Part shown: positions 32,386-40,219 of the stretch, in pieces
How the letters are laid out: every line of letters begins with the position of its first letter
Position numbering within the stretch: position 1 is the stretch's first letter
Assembly (NCBI GenBank): GCA_965233625.1
Contig: OZ247499.1
Span: forward strand, 6,138,001 to 6,202,000
Direction of reading: 5' to 3'
DNA from: G965233625 sp965233625
GTDB taxonomy: Bacteria; Planctomycetota; Planctomycetia; Pirellulales; Pirellulaceae
Length of the DNA: 64,000 bases
The notes under the pieces: model-generated
The model's database searches: none
What the model was told of the DNA's origin: nothing
What the model saw: the letters and a program-made list of their open reading frames with translations, nothing else
Position numbers and translations under genes: made by a program

Positions 32386-32461
32386 GCGTAGGTCAGGCGC
32401 CCGCCTGACATCGTTTGCGGTGGTTCCCGCTGCATCGTCAGGCAGGCGCCTGACCTACGGG
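32386..32461. repeat. Inverted pair of dispersed palindromes, hairpin after DUF389
   Basis: The left arm begins GCGTAGGTCAGGCGCCCGCC at 32386. The right arm (32437-32461, ending GCGCCTGACCTACGGG) is its inverted copy with one mismatch in 23, separated by about 27 bases. Each arm is itself a palindrome of the CAGGCGCCTG family. It begins 7 bases after the DUF389 stop and may act as a transcript end. Confidence 0.65.
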
Positions 32462-32590
32462 CTTTTCGCAATTTGCTGCTGCAAGGCTCGCCGAAACGCT
32501 TCGGCCCGATGCTGGATTCGTGCTAAGATTAAGCAGCGAAACAGCGGGCCAGCTGCTTTTCTGCATAATCTTTAGAATGGAATTTGAACG

Positions 32591-33628
32591 ATGCATAACG
32601 CCCCCCGATACCTGATCTTCGCCGCTGCGTTATGCCTGCTCCCGCTGAGTCAGGCCACCGCAGCGCCGCGGGTGACGCTGGAACTGATGACCGCGCCGGG
32701 CTTCCCACTGACAGGCGCCCAGGAATGGATCCGCGCGCTGAAAGATTGCGGCGCCGACGATGTCCGCATCCGCGGAGCACAGTCCGGCGACAAACCTGAT
32801 GTGAAAGCCACCGGCTCCGGCGCCACGGCGTCGTACCGCGTGACGGGTCTGCTTGATTCTTCCAGCAAACTGCACCTGCCGGGTCAGCGGCCCATCACAC
32901 GCTTCAGTGCCGGCCAGGTGAAAGCATACATCAGCAAACTCCGCGACAGCGGTGTCGAAGGCGTCGCCACGCCGCCCGCCGCCTTCGGCTTAACGCCGAC
33001 GCAACTGCTGGACCTGCACAAGAAGATGTCGGCTACGGTCACGTTCAGCACGGCCGGCAAAAAATCCATCGACGTCGCGCGGCAACTGGTCGATGCACTG
33101 CCCATGCAAGTCGCCATGGACGAGTCCGCCAAACCCGCACTGGCCAGCGCTCAGAAAGTACAGGCGGAAATGCTGGGTATGAGCCTCGGCACAACGATGG
33201 CTGCCGTGCTTCGCCCGTTGGGGCTGGTCTTCTATGCGAAGAAGCCCACCGGCAAAAGCGTGATGCTGGTGATCACCGATGTCCGCAACGCGAAGGAATC
33301 GTGGCCTGTCGGCTGGCCCGCCAACAAGTCGCCGCGCGAAACACTGCCCGCGCTGTTTACTTTCATCAATGTCGAAATCGATGGCTTCAGCCTTTATCAG
33401 GCCGTCGGCGCCATCTCGAAACGCCTGGAATCGCCGGTTCTGTTCGACCACAATTCGATGGCACGGCATGGCATCGACGGCGACAAGGTTGAAGTCTCGT
33501 TGCCACGTGGCCGCACGTACTACAAAAAGATCATCGACAAGCTGCTTTATCAGGCCAAGATGAAAAGCGAGCTTCGCATCGATGAAAACGACAAGCCATT
33601 CATCTGGGCTTCGACGCTGAAGAAGTAG
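32591..33628 (+). CDS. Exported planctomycete protein with secretin/TonB N-domain-like segments
   Basis: A 345-residue exported protein (signal YLIFAAALCLLPLSQATA). The middle region ATVTFSTAGKKSIDVARQLV, followed by MSLGTTMAAVLRPLGLVFYA, resembles the STN/secretin N-terminal fold (short-term 'amyloid-like' beta-alpha-beta units that sense or gate). A second such unit occurs at VEIDGFSLYQAVGAISKRLE through KKIIDKLLYQAKM. No pore domain is present. The family is common in planctomycetes with unknown role. The last 29 bases overlap the 3' end of the convergent cytochrome/cyclase gene. Confidence 0.7.
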   Translation: MHNAPRYLIFAAALCLLPLSQATAAPRVTLELMTAPGFPLTGAQEWIRALKDCGADDVRIRGAQSGDKPDVKATGSGATASYRVTGLLDSSSKLHLPGQRPITRFSAGQVKAYISKLRDSGVEGVATPPAAFGLTPTQLLDLHKKMSATVTFSTAGKKSIDVARQLVDALPMQVAMDESAKPALASAQKVQAEMLGMSLGTTMAAVLRPLGLVFYAKKPTGKSVMLVITDVRNAKESWPVGWPANKSPRETLPALFTFINVEIDGFSLYQAVGAISKRLESPVLFDHNSMARHGIDGDKVEVSLPRGRTYYKKIIDKLLYQAKMKSELRIDENDKPFIWASTLKK

Positions 33629-34670
33629 CGGCGTCGGCCTCCAGAACGGGCTGCCGGGCGAATTCCAGGGCGCCGATCACCGCCCAGCAGGCGCCCCAGT
33701 AAGAAGCGGTGCCCGTGACACGTCCCTTGGCGTTCTTTTTGGTGCCCGGCACGCGCCACGATCCGTCTTCCTGCTGCGTGCTGCTGAGGAATTCGATGCC
33801 GCGGCGGGCGGCGGGTTGCCCGATCCGGTAACCATCACGCGCCAACGCATACAGCGCAACGCCCGTCGCCAAAGCGTCGCTCTCACGGTCCGCCTGCCAG
33901 CCCCAGCCGCCGTCTTCATTCTGAAGCTCGAGCAGCTTCACCTGCAACTTATCCGCCTTCTGGGTTTCTCCCTGGCGGCGTTTCAATATCAACCGCACGG
34001 CCCACCATTCGGTGGAGACGCCGGTTGTCTTGTCACCAAGCCATGCATCCGCCTTTTCAATCGCAGCCTTGGTTGCTTCGTCTGACGCATCTTTTTCAAG
34101 CAGTGCGAGCATCGCCCACATGGTGGATACTTCGCCCGTTTCACGCGAAGGACGATCCTGCGCCGGCAGTTGCCCGCCGTGCTTCCAGGCGCCATTCTCA
34201 AGCTGCGCATCGAGCAGGCTCTGCCGGTAAGCTGCAAGACGGGTTGCATCAGCCTCATCTGCAGCGCCCCGCGGCTGCCCTAAGACCAGTTGGGCGACGG
34301 CGTCGTTTTCGTTCTTCAGCAGCTTCTGCTTCTCGGCAGTATCACGATCTTTGGGGCGGGTGAGACTCTTCCAGTCGCTGGTATAAGTGTTCCAGTCGCC
34401 AAGCATCTCACTATCGACCTTCACACCCTGCTCGGACGCCCGGTTGAGCGCCCAACTGGTAAACGTCAGGCGGTGGCAACTCAAACATCCCTTACTCTTC
34501 CGCCACGAGGCGCCCTCGCGATTGATATACGCCACACTACGCCCAGCCATCTGCCGCGCCGACTGCATCGTTACCGCCGCAGTATCCGCATCTTCCGCCA
34601 CAACAAGCATCTGGCCAAGGAAGAAAGAAAGGCTAAACGCGACGGCGGTGACAAATCCTGACACTCTCAT
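33600..34670 (-). CDS. Exported haem-motif protein with squalene-cyclase-like repeats
   Basis: A 356-residue exported protein: a signal peptide (FVTAVAFSLSFFLGQMLVVA), then a c-type haem motif CLSCH near residue 63, then a helical domain with QW-type repeats of the prenyltransferase/squalene-oxidase superfamily (LLDAQLENGAWKHGG, LQNEDGGWGWQADRESDALA, STQQEDGSWRVPGTKK, TASYWGACWAVIGALEF). The catalytic DxDD motif of squalene cyclases is absent, so a cyclase activity is doubtful; the domain may be a binding scaffold. It overlaps the convergent gene by 29 bases at the 3' ends. Confidence 0.78.
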   Translation of the reverse strand: MRVSGFVTAVAFSLSFFLGQMLVVAEDADTAAVTMQSARQMAGRSVAYINREGASWRKSKGCLSCHRLTFTSWALNRASEQGVKVDSEMLGDWNTYTSDWKSLTRPKDRDTAEKQKLLKNENDAVAQLVLGQPRGAADEADATRLAAYRQSLLDAQLENGAWKHGGQLPAQDRPSRETGEVSTMWAMLALLEKDASDEATKAAIEKADAWLGDKTTGVSTEWWAVRLILKRRQGETQKADKLQVKLLELQNEDGGWGWQADRESDALATGVALYALARDGYRIGQPAARRGIEFLSSTQQEDGSWRVPGTKKNAKGRVTGTASYWGACWAVIGALEFARQPVLEADAATSSASKPR

Positions 34671-34837
34671 TGGCTCACCCTGCAGGCTTGACTGAAGAAC
34701 AAGATAACCGTCATCCTACCAGCAAAAACAGTCACACGTCGTATAATCGCCGTCGCAACCAGCCAATCCAGGTGACAGCCTTCCCCGGTTCCCACAGTCT
34801 GCTAAAATACGCCCGGCCATAATGTATCAGGCCACAC

Positions 34838-34911
34838 GGGGCGGTAGCTCAGTCGGTTAGAGCAAGCGACTCATAATCGCTTGGCCGGGGGTTCGAGTCC
34901 CTCCCGCCCTA
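34838..34911 (+). tRNA. tRNA with CAT anticodon, probably tRNA-Ile2
   Basis: A 74-nt cloverleaf: acceptor GGGGCGG pairs with CCGCCCT (one G-U pair), D-arm GCTC/GAGC, anticodon arm AGCGA-CTCATAA-TCGCT with anticodon CAT, T-arm with TTCGAGT loop, discriminator A. CCA is not encoded. The stretch GCGACTCATAATCGCTTGG equals that of E. coli tRNA-Ile2, whose C34 is changed to lysidine, so Ile (AUA) is more likely than elongator Met. This needs an isotype model to settle. Confidence 0.88.
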
Positions 34912-35220
34912 CCTGACACATCTCTGCAATGCGGAAATGTGCGGCAGGCCCCTGCAAAACAGGGGTTTTGTCGTTTTGAGGGTTAGTATCCCGCAGCCGT
35001 TTGCCGTCCATTTCCGGCATGGAATGCACCGCTTTCTGCACAGGGCGGTTAGCGGCCGTGAAAACAACACGCAACCCAGCGGCGCCAATCCCTTCGACCG
35101 CCGCACAACGGCCCCGTTATACCACGCCGGCAAACGTGCGTATCGTTAACCAGACATTACCGGGCGAAGTGGGCGGACCAGATGATCGCGGATTTATGTG
35201 AAGACGACGGCTGCTAGTCG
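34912..35220. other. Intergenic region downstream of the tRNA
   Basis: A short stem CCCCTG/CAGGGG with TTTT (34949-34969) may terminate the tRNA transcript. The remainder holds no convincing gene; it may include decayed mobile DNA, since tRNA 3' ends are usual integration targets, but no attachment-site repeat was found. Confidence 0.4.
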
Positions 35221-38200
35221 CTACTTTTCTTGGATGAGTTTCTGAAACTCAGGTAGGTTTCGCAGCAGCAGGAAACGCCGGTCGGCGAGAAGTCTGGACT
35301 TGTTGGAGAAGCCGTTATTGATGGCTTCGCGAAGGGTGTTCATTGCCAGGTCTATGTATTTCTGTTGCCCGGCGAGCGGCTTTCTGACGGGTTTGTTGAT
35401 ACCGGTGAGAGCAAGTCTTGCCAGCGTCGCCATCTCGCCGGCGATCTCGTAGAGTTTTTCCGCATTGCGGGGCCAGAGTTGCTTCCATTGCAGGCTGGTC
35501 TGGTAGGCCTTTGCGAAGTCGCCTGCACTGCGGTAGGAGATCATTAACCGGTTGAACGCAAAATCCTGATAGTCCGCGCGATGGCGTGCCGGTAGTTTGC
35601 CTGCATTCTGCAGCGCCTCCGTCAACTCCACTTGCGCCTCTTTGTATTTTCGCAGGCTGGTAAGCGTGCTTCCCAGATTGACCTGAAAGTTAACCGCATT
35701 GGTAAGCCGGCCAACCTGTTGCCTGGACGACGTGGAATTTTCTGCGTTGGCGGCTATTGCCAGCCGGTAGTTCACGACCGCTTTTTCCCGGTCTCCGATT
35801 CCATCGGATAGGCACAGACCCATCTGATTAAAAGCGGTTGCGTAGATTTCTAAAGCCTGATCTTTGTTATCGCGGCAGATCCTCACAACCTCTTCAAAAG
35901 CCTTTAAGGCAGCCTGGAAGTCTCCGGCGGATCTCAGAAACTCAGCCTGAGCGAAAAGAGCTTCGGCGATAAATCGATGGTGTTCGCCAAACCGTTCGCG
36001 CAGGGCTGTCATAAATTCCTCCCACAGCGCTTTTGCCTCCTGGGATCGACCGCGTTTGTGCAGCAATCCGGAATATCGAGAGATGAGAATTCTGACGCGC
36101 GGATGTTGCAGTTGCACTTTTTCACGGCCAATTTCAAGCGAGGCTTGATAGTGATGTTCTGCGCCATCCAGGTCGTCCAGTAGTTCCAGCGTGGCTCCTA
36201 ACTCACAATGGATGATGCCTACATAAATATTGTCGGCTCCGAGAGCCTTTGTGACCGATTTCAGGGCGCTTCGAAGCTGTGTTTCTGAAGCTTTTGCACC
36301 GAACATGTTCCGGTAAAGAACACCCAGCGAAAACTTGGTGATGCCCGCTGAAATCAGCTTGTTTTCGTGAAGGCGGGAAAGTTCCTTCTGAGCCTCCAGC
36401 ACGAGGTTGAGGGCGGCCGGATCGTGCTGGTCGAGTAATGTCATGGCGAGGCCGATTTTGCTGAATAAGGTCTCACGGTTGACTTCGCCAGACAACGCCA
36501 GCCGCATTTCAATCGTCTCGCGAAATACCCTTTCGGCTTCTTCCGGTTTATCTGCGTTGGCCAGCATCCACGCCAGGTTGTGCATCGTGCTGGCGGTTAA
36601 ACGCTTGCCTTTATCACCTTCGATATTTTTCCGTATCCGCAGGGCTTCGCGGTACAATGGCTCCGCCTTGGGGAAGTTGCCGCGTTCGTGGTAATACATG
36701 CCAAGATTGTGACAGCTTGTCGCCAGATCCGGGTGGTCAGCGGGCAGTGCTTGGCGCCGGATGTCGAGCGCCTGAACTAACATGGGCTCTGCCGGCTTGA
36801 AGAGTCCCAGTTGTCGATAGACATCGCCGATGGAGTCCAGGATCGCCGCTTTGACGAGCGGCCGCTGATTCATTTCCGGATCGGTCTGCACGCGTTCGGC
36901 GCCGCGGTCCAGAATCTCCCTGGCCGTCAGGGATTCTGCATTCTCTTTGGGGATGAAAAATGTTGCACTTGTCATTCCAATCGGATCCGACGCCTTGAAG
37001 GTTCCGACAAGAAACTCGTTCAAGGCTTTTGCTTTCTCAGATTCGGTTCGCTCATCCGCTGCCAGTTGTGCATTCTCGCTGGCGAGCTCCGACATCTGCT
37101 CCGCCAGCACGGTCTTCTCTTCTGCCAGTTGCACCGCCTTTTGACGCGCCTTTTTTTCCAGCACCAGCGCCGCGTTCGTCTGCACGTATCCGTATAAAGC
37201 CGTTACCGCTACGGCTGTCACCAGCAGCACTGCAGTGGCCGATAGCGAGGCAACTACCGGGTTGCGCAGGCACCAGCGGAACGAGCGTTCCACCGTACTG
37301 ACCGGGCGGGCCAGAATTGGTTGACCCGAAAGGAATCGGTCCAGCTCTTTGGCCAGGTCCGCCGCTGTGGCGTAGCGTTTGGCGGGCGACTTTTCCAGGC
37401 ACTTCAGACAGATTGTTTCTAAGTCGCGGCTGACTTCCGGGTTGAGTTGCCGCAAAGGCGTAGGCTCTTTTTCTTCGACCTGCCGCAAGGTGTCCTGCAA
37501 ACTTGCCGCGTGGAACGGCGGACGCCCCACAAGCAAGTGATAGAGTGTTGCGCCAAGGCTGTAGATGTCGGCGGACTCAGTGACTTTGCCAGAATGGCGG
37601 GCCTGCTCGGGCGACATGTAAGGCGGCGATCCGAAAACGACGGTCCGGTCCAGCAGCGTCAACGAAGAATCTTCGCCCACCAGCTTGGCCAGACCAAAGT
37701 CGGTCAGCAGCGCCCGGTCGTTGCTCGCGTCAATCATGACGTTGTGTGGCTTAAGATCGCGATGCAACACGCTGGCCTCGTGGGCCGCCGCCAGCGCCGA
37801 TGCGATCTGCTTTGCATAACGGGCCGCTTTTGCGTTGGTAAGCGGGCCATCCTTAAGCATGTCGGCAAGACTCTGTCCCTCCACATACTTCATCGCATAA
37901 TACGGCTGACCTTCGAATTCTCCTACGTCGTAAACGGTGGTGATATGGTCGTGGTCGAGCCTGGCGGCTGCTTCGGCTTCATTCTTAAACCGTTGAAGCA
38001 TTTCCCGTCTGTCGTTCTCGTGATACTTCGACAGCTTGTCCGGCCTGATCAGCTTGATCGCCACGAGCCGGCCGCCCGCCGTCCGTTGCCGCGCTTTCCA
38101 GACAATGCCCATGCCGCCTTCGCCCAGCTTCTCGATTAATTCGTAACCGCTGAAAGCTTGCCCGTCTGCCGCGGGGCGATGCGAATCGCGAGCGTTATAC

Positions 38201-38640
38201 GGCGCCCCGGCGATTGTTTTGTCCATGTTGCCGGAGGGAAGCATTGCCGCGGTGGCGTCAGTCGGGCTATCAGGCGCGCCGGCGATGGTTTTTTTCGTGT
38301 CGGCCGAGGGCAGCATCGACGCCGTGGCGTCCGCTGGCGATTGCGGTTCTGTCTCTTGCATTGCCTGCGTGGCAAAAAACTGCGACACCGCATCTACCTG
38401 GTCTGGCAACTGCGGTAAATAATCGTCAGCCGTGGGCGATTCGCCCGCCTGCCTGCGAAACTGAATGTCTACGGCAAGAAGCTCTGCGACCAATGATGGC
38501 CGGTGCTGTTCTGCCACGCGTTGCAGATAATCTTCAACCTGTGGCTTGCCGGTGCGCCACACGGTTTCAAACTGTTCGCGGACACGGTTGATTTTCGCGT
38601 CGATGGCCGGAGAGTCGTCGGAACTACTGTTCTGGTCCAC
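35221..38640 (-). CDS. Ser/Thr protein kinase with membrane segment and TPR tail
   Basis: A 1139-residue Hanks-type kinase. Residues 1-155 are an N-terminal acidic region with two similar blocks (SPADATASMLPSADTKKTIA and SPTDATAAMLPSGNMDKTIA). The kinase domain (about 160-430) has GEGGMGIVWKA, VAIKLI, VLHRDLKPHNVMID, LTDFGLAKLV and GSPPYMSPEQAR, so it is catalytically complete. A membrane span (VVASLSATAVLLVTAVAVTA) follows near residue 470, a coiled coil, then about 600 residues of TPR units (for example ATSCHNLGMYYHERGNFPKA and the MHNLAWMLANADKPEEAERV unit). The start is GTG after GAGGATCAACC. It probably signals from membrane to cytosol; targets unknown. Confidence 0.92.
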   Translation of the reverse strand: MDQNSSSDDSPAIDAKINRVREQFETVWRTGKPQVEDYLQRVAEQHRPSLVAELLAVDIQFRRQAGESPTADDYLPQLPDQVDAVSQFFATQAMQETEPQSPADATASMLPSADTKKTIAGAPDSPTDATAAMLPSGNMDKTIAGAPYNARDSHRPAADGQAFSGYELIEKLGEGGMGIVWKARQRTAGGRLVAIKLIRPDKLSKYHENDRREMLQRFKNEAEAAARLDHDHITTVYDVGEFEGQPYYAMKYVEGQSLADMLKDGPLTNAKAARYAKQIASALAAAHEASVLHRDLKPHNVMIDASNDRALLTDFGLAKLVGEDSSLTLLDRTVVFGSPPYMSPEQARHSGKVTESADIYSLGATLYHLLVGRPPFHAASLQDTLRQVEEKEPTPLRQLNPEVSRDLETICLKCLEKSPAKRYATAADLAKELDRFLSGQPILARPVSTVERSFRWCLRNPVVASLSATAVLLVTAVAVTALYGYVQTNAALVLEKKARQKAVQLAEEKTVLAEQMSELASENAQLAADERTESEKAKALNEFLVGTFKASDPIGMTSATFFIPKENAESLTAREILDRGAERVQTDPEMNQRPLVKAAILDSIGDVYRQLGLFKPAEPMLVQALDIRRQALPADHPDLATSCHNLGMYYHERGNFPKAEPLYREALRIRKNIEGDKGKRLTASTMHNLAWMLANADKPEEAERVFRETIEMRLALSGEVNRETLFSKIGLAMTLLDQHDPAALNLVLEAQKELSRLHENKLISAGITKFSLGVLYRNMFGAKASETQLRSALKSVTKALGADNIYVGIIHCELGATLELLDDLDGAEHHYQASLEIGREKVQLQHPRVRILISRYSGLLHKRGRSQEAKALWEEFMTALRERFGEHHRFIAEALFAQAEFLRSAGDFQAALKAFEEVVRICRDNKDQALEIYATAFNQMGLCLSDGIGDREKAVVNYRLAIAANAENSTSSRQQVGRLTNAVNFQVNLGSTLTSLRKYKEAQVELTEALQNAGKLPARHRADYQDFAFNRLMISYRSAGDFAKAYQTSLQWKQLWPRNAEKLYEIAGEMATLARLALTGINKPVRKPLAGQQKYIDLAMNTLREAINNGFSNKSRLLADRRFLLLRNLPEFQKLIQEK

Positions 38641-39198
38641 GGTTGATCCTCGTCACTAATCTGCCCACTGATACCCGAAGCGCTAACGCTGACCGGCCGT
38701 CGTCTAACGGCGACTTCGCTGCCCCCGTGAGGTGAAGTCGCCGCAGAAGTCTGCCGGCTCAACCGCCTGTTAGCCCACCGGTATTTTTGCAGTGTTGTAG
38801 AGACTGCTCAACCATCGGCTTCGAATTATGATCAACCTTGTTGGTGGACTTTACGCCAGTCATCTGTACCAGACATCGAATCCCGCCACGGGCTCGCCCA
38901 GCCGCAACGCCACGATTCAAGCAGGCGCCCAGAATCCGGCGGACAAATACGCTGAGAATCTCAAGAATCGCACCGGCGCGCAACTCGCGACAGCGCAATT
39001 GTGTGAATTCAGAAACTAACAGTCGCCATCTTCGCCCAGAATGCCGCCCTGCGGCGACGCCGACAGCCTGGCCCACCGTTGCACGATATCGCGCCGGGCT
39101 GCAACTTCTTCAAGAACACGGAAAGACTTCAACAACGGCCGCAACGCATCCGGCCGGAACACCCTAGCAAAATGGGGTTAGCATCAGTAAAGCCCTCG
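38641..39198. other. Gene-poor stretch with mobile-DNA traces
   Basis: No confident gene. It holds the attC-like hairpin (38682-38774) and, on the minus strand near 39010-39085, a decayed sequence reading RWARLSASPQGGILGEDGDC that parallels the integrase-tail-like peptide before the HEPN gene. Frames at 38828-39019 (plus) and 38759-39076 (minus) lack ribosome sites and family signatures. Confidence 0.4.
38682..38774 (-). other. attC-like integron recombination site
   Basis: Outer GCTAAC (38682-38687) and GTTAGC (38769-38774) are exact complements, as the R boxes of attC sites are. Next inward GCCGGC-type segments pair (38692-38698 with 38752-38758), then an inner stem GGCGACTTC/GAAGTCGCC. 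On the minus strand it starts GGGCTAACAGGCGGTTGAGC, much like known cassette sites. It is 93 bp long, with no integrase gene nearby. Confidence 0.5.
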
Positions 39199-39834
39199 TT
39201 ACAGTTGGCGATTGTTAATTGCGTTTACCGTTGTATTAAAGAACGCGGCAAACTGCATTATTTCCTGCCACGGGTTTTTGATGTCACCGCACAACTCAAA
39301 GTAATACCGCTCTGTCACAAACGAATTTGAATACCTTTCCAGCATTTCCCCCAAACTGCTGCCACCAAAGTCGAATGACTGGCGGGCGAACTCGCTTAGC
39401 AACGTGTCTTTTTCTCGTTGGTCCAGTTCGGCGAATAATTCGTCAAGTTTGTGCCCGAATTTGAGCGGTTTAGAGGTTAGCACTGTAACTTCGAATCTGC
39501 GATTTTTCGCATCAGGCTTTTTGGGATCAGGTTCGTCAGGGTCAGGCTCAACAGGGTCAGGCTCAACTGGGTCGGGCTCAACAGGCTCATCGGCGCCGGG
39601 CTTATCGATTGTTATTTGATGCTCGACTACCTGGCTGTTCAATGCCTTTAGATACAGCTCGATGGAAAAAACGGCCATCACACGAAGGGGCTGAGGGGGC
39701 GAATTTGGGATAGCGTTTTTAAGTATCGTCGCCGCCTCATAGAACTCGTTAGCAGCCGACAAAACGTGCGAGTCAGGTACGCGCCCGCGTGTCTCTGGTT
39801 TCTCATCGGATGCCTTCTCGTTCTTCTTGGCCAT
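39199..39834 (-). CDS. HEPN-like protein with EPDP repeats
   Basis: A 211-residue protein. The N-terminal lysine-rich segment is followed by VLSAANEFYEAATILKNAIP and RVMAVFSIELYLKALNSQVV, a pattern of HEPN-superfamily helices (…SIELYLKAL…). The region KFGHKLDELFAELDQREKDT matches the second conserved block. Between them is a repeat of VEPDPVEPDPVEPDP type (about residues 95-117), encoded by short direct DNA repeats at about 39530-39595. HEPN proteins include RNases of toxin and defence systems, but the R-x4-6-H catalytic motif is not clear here. ATG 39834 follows GGCGGGG. Placed between two mobile-DNA remnants, it may be acquired. Confidence 0.55.
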   Translation of the reverse strand: MAKKNEKASDEKPETRGRVPDSHVLSAANEFYEAATILKNAIPNSPPQPLRVMAVFSIELYLKALNSQVVEHQITIDKPGADEPVEPDPVEPDPVEPDPDEPDPKKPDAKNRRFEVTVLTSKPLKFGHKLDELFAELDQREKDTLLSEFARQSFDFGGSSLGEMLERYSNSFVTERYYFELCGDIKNPWQEIMQFAAFFNTTVNAINNRQL

Positions 39835-40219
39835 ATTTACCCCGCCAGCAAGTACGCAATTCAACCGCAAGCACCGCGAACAATCGCCAGAATCGCCGCC
39901 TGTACTTCCACTGGCAAAGTATCCCACGCCCGCACGACTACGGCCAGTTCAGCGGACAATGCACCGCATTCTGCACCGCCGCCAGAATGCAAATTCTGTA
40001 AGCCGTTGCCCCATCGACGGCATGGTATGATCGTAATCTGGATGCAAGCTTAGCGCACGCAGATGTCGTAGCGGAATTGGAAGCCATCACAGATGTCTCC
40101 ATTTGCCGTTGGAGCGGCGCCCGCTTCAACTTCGGCTATCTGCCGGGGATTGAAGTAGATCGTTCTCGACCGTCTTCATTTTGAAATGCATTAACACCAG
40201 CCTTATTCCGCGTGGTCGT
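39835..40219. other. Intergenic region with integrase-tail-like remnant
   Basis: On the minus strand, 39860-39975 reads ECGALSAELAVVVRAWDTLP, then VEVQAAILAIVRGACG and a stop. This pattern (…L-x-x-VV-x-AW-x-x-LP-E…) is, from memory, common at the ends of planctomycete recombinase-associated frames. No full gene is present. The plus-strand start of the FAD oxidoreductase follows. Confidence 0.35.

Noticed and set aside
34871..35074. Minus-strand frame ending GREGLEPPAKRL
   Set aside because: This is the well-known translation of the antisense strand of a tRNA gene; the tRNA at 34838-34911 explains it.
38759..39076. 105-codon minus-strand frame next to the attC-like site
   Set aside because: It would fit a cassette gene by position, but it lacks a ribosome site and reads through a decayed remnant in another frame.
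39530..39595. CRISPR-like short repeats
   Set aside because: These are in-frame codon repeats encoding EPDP, with no spacers and no cas genes in the window.
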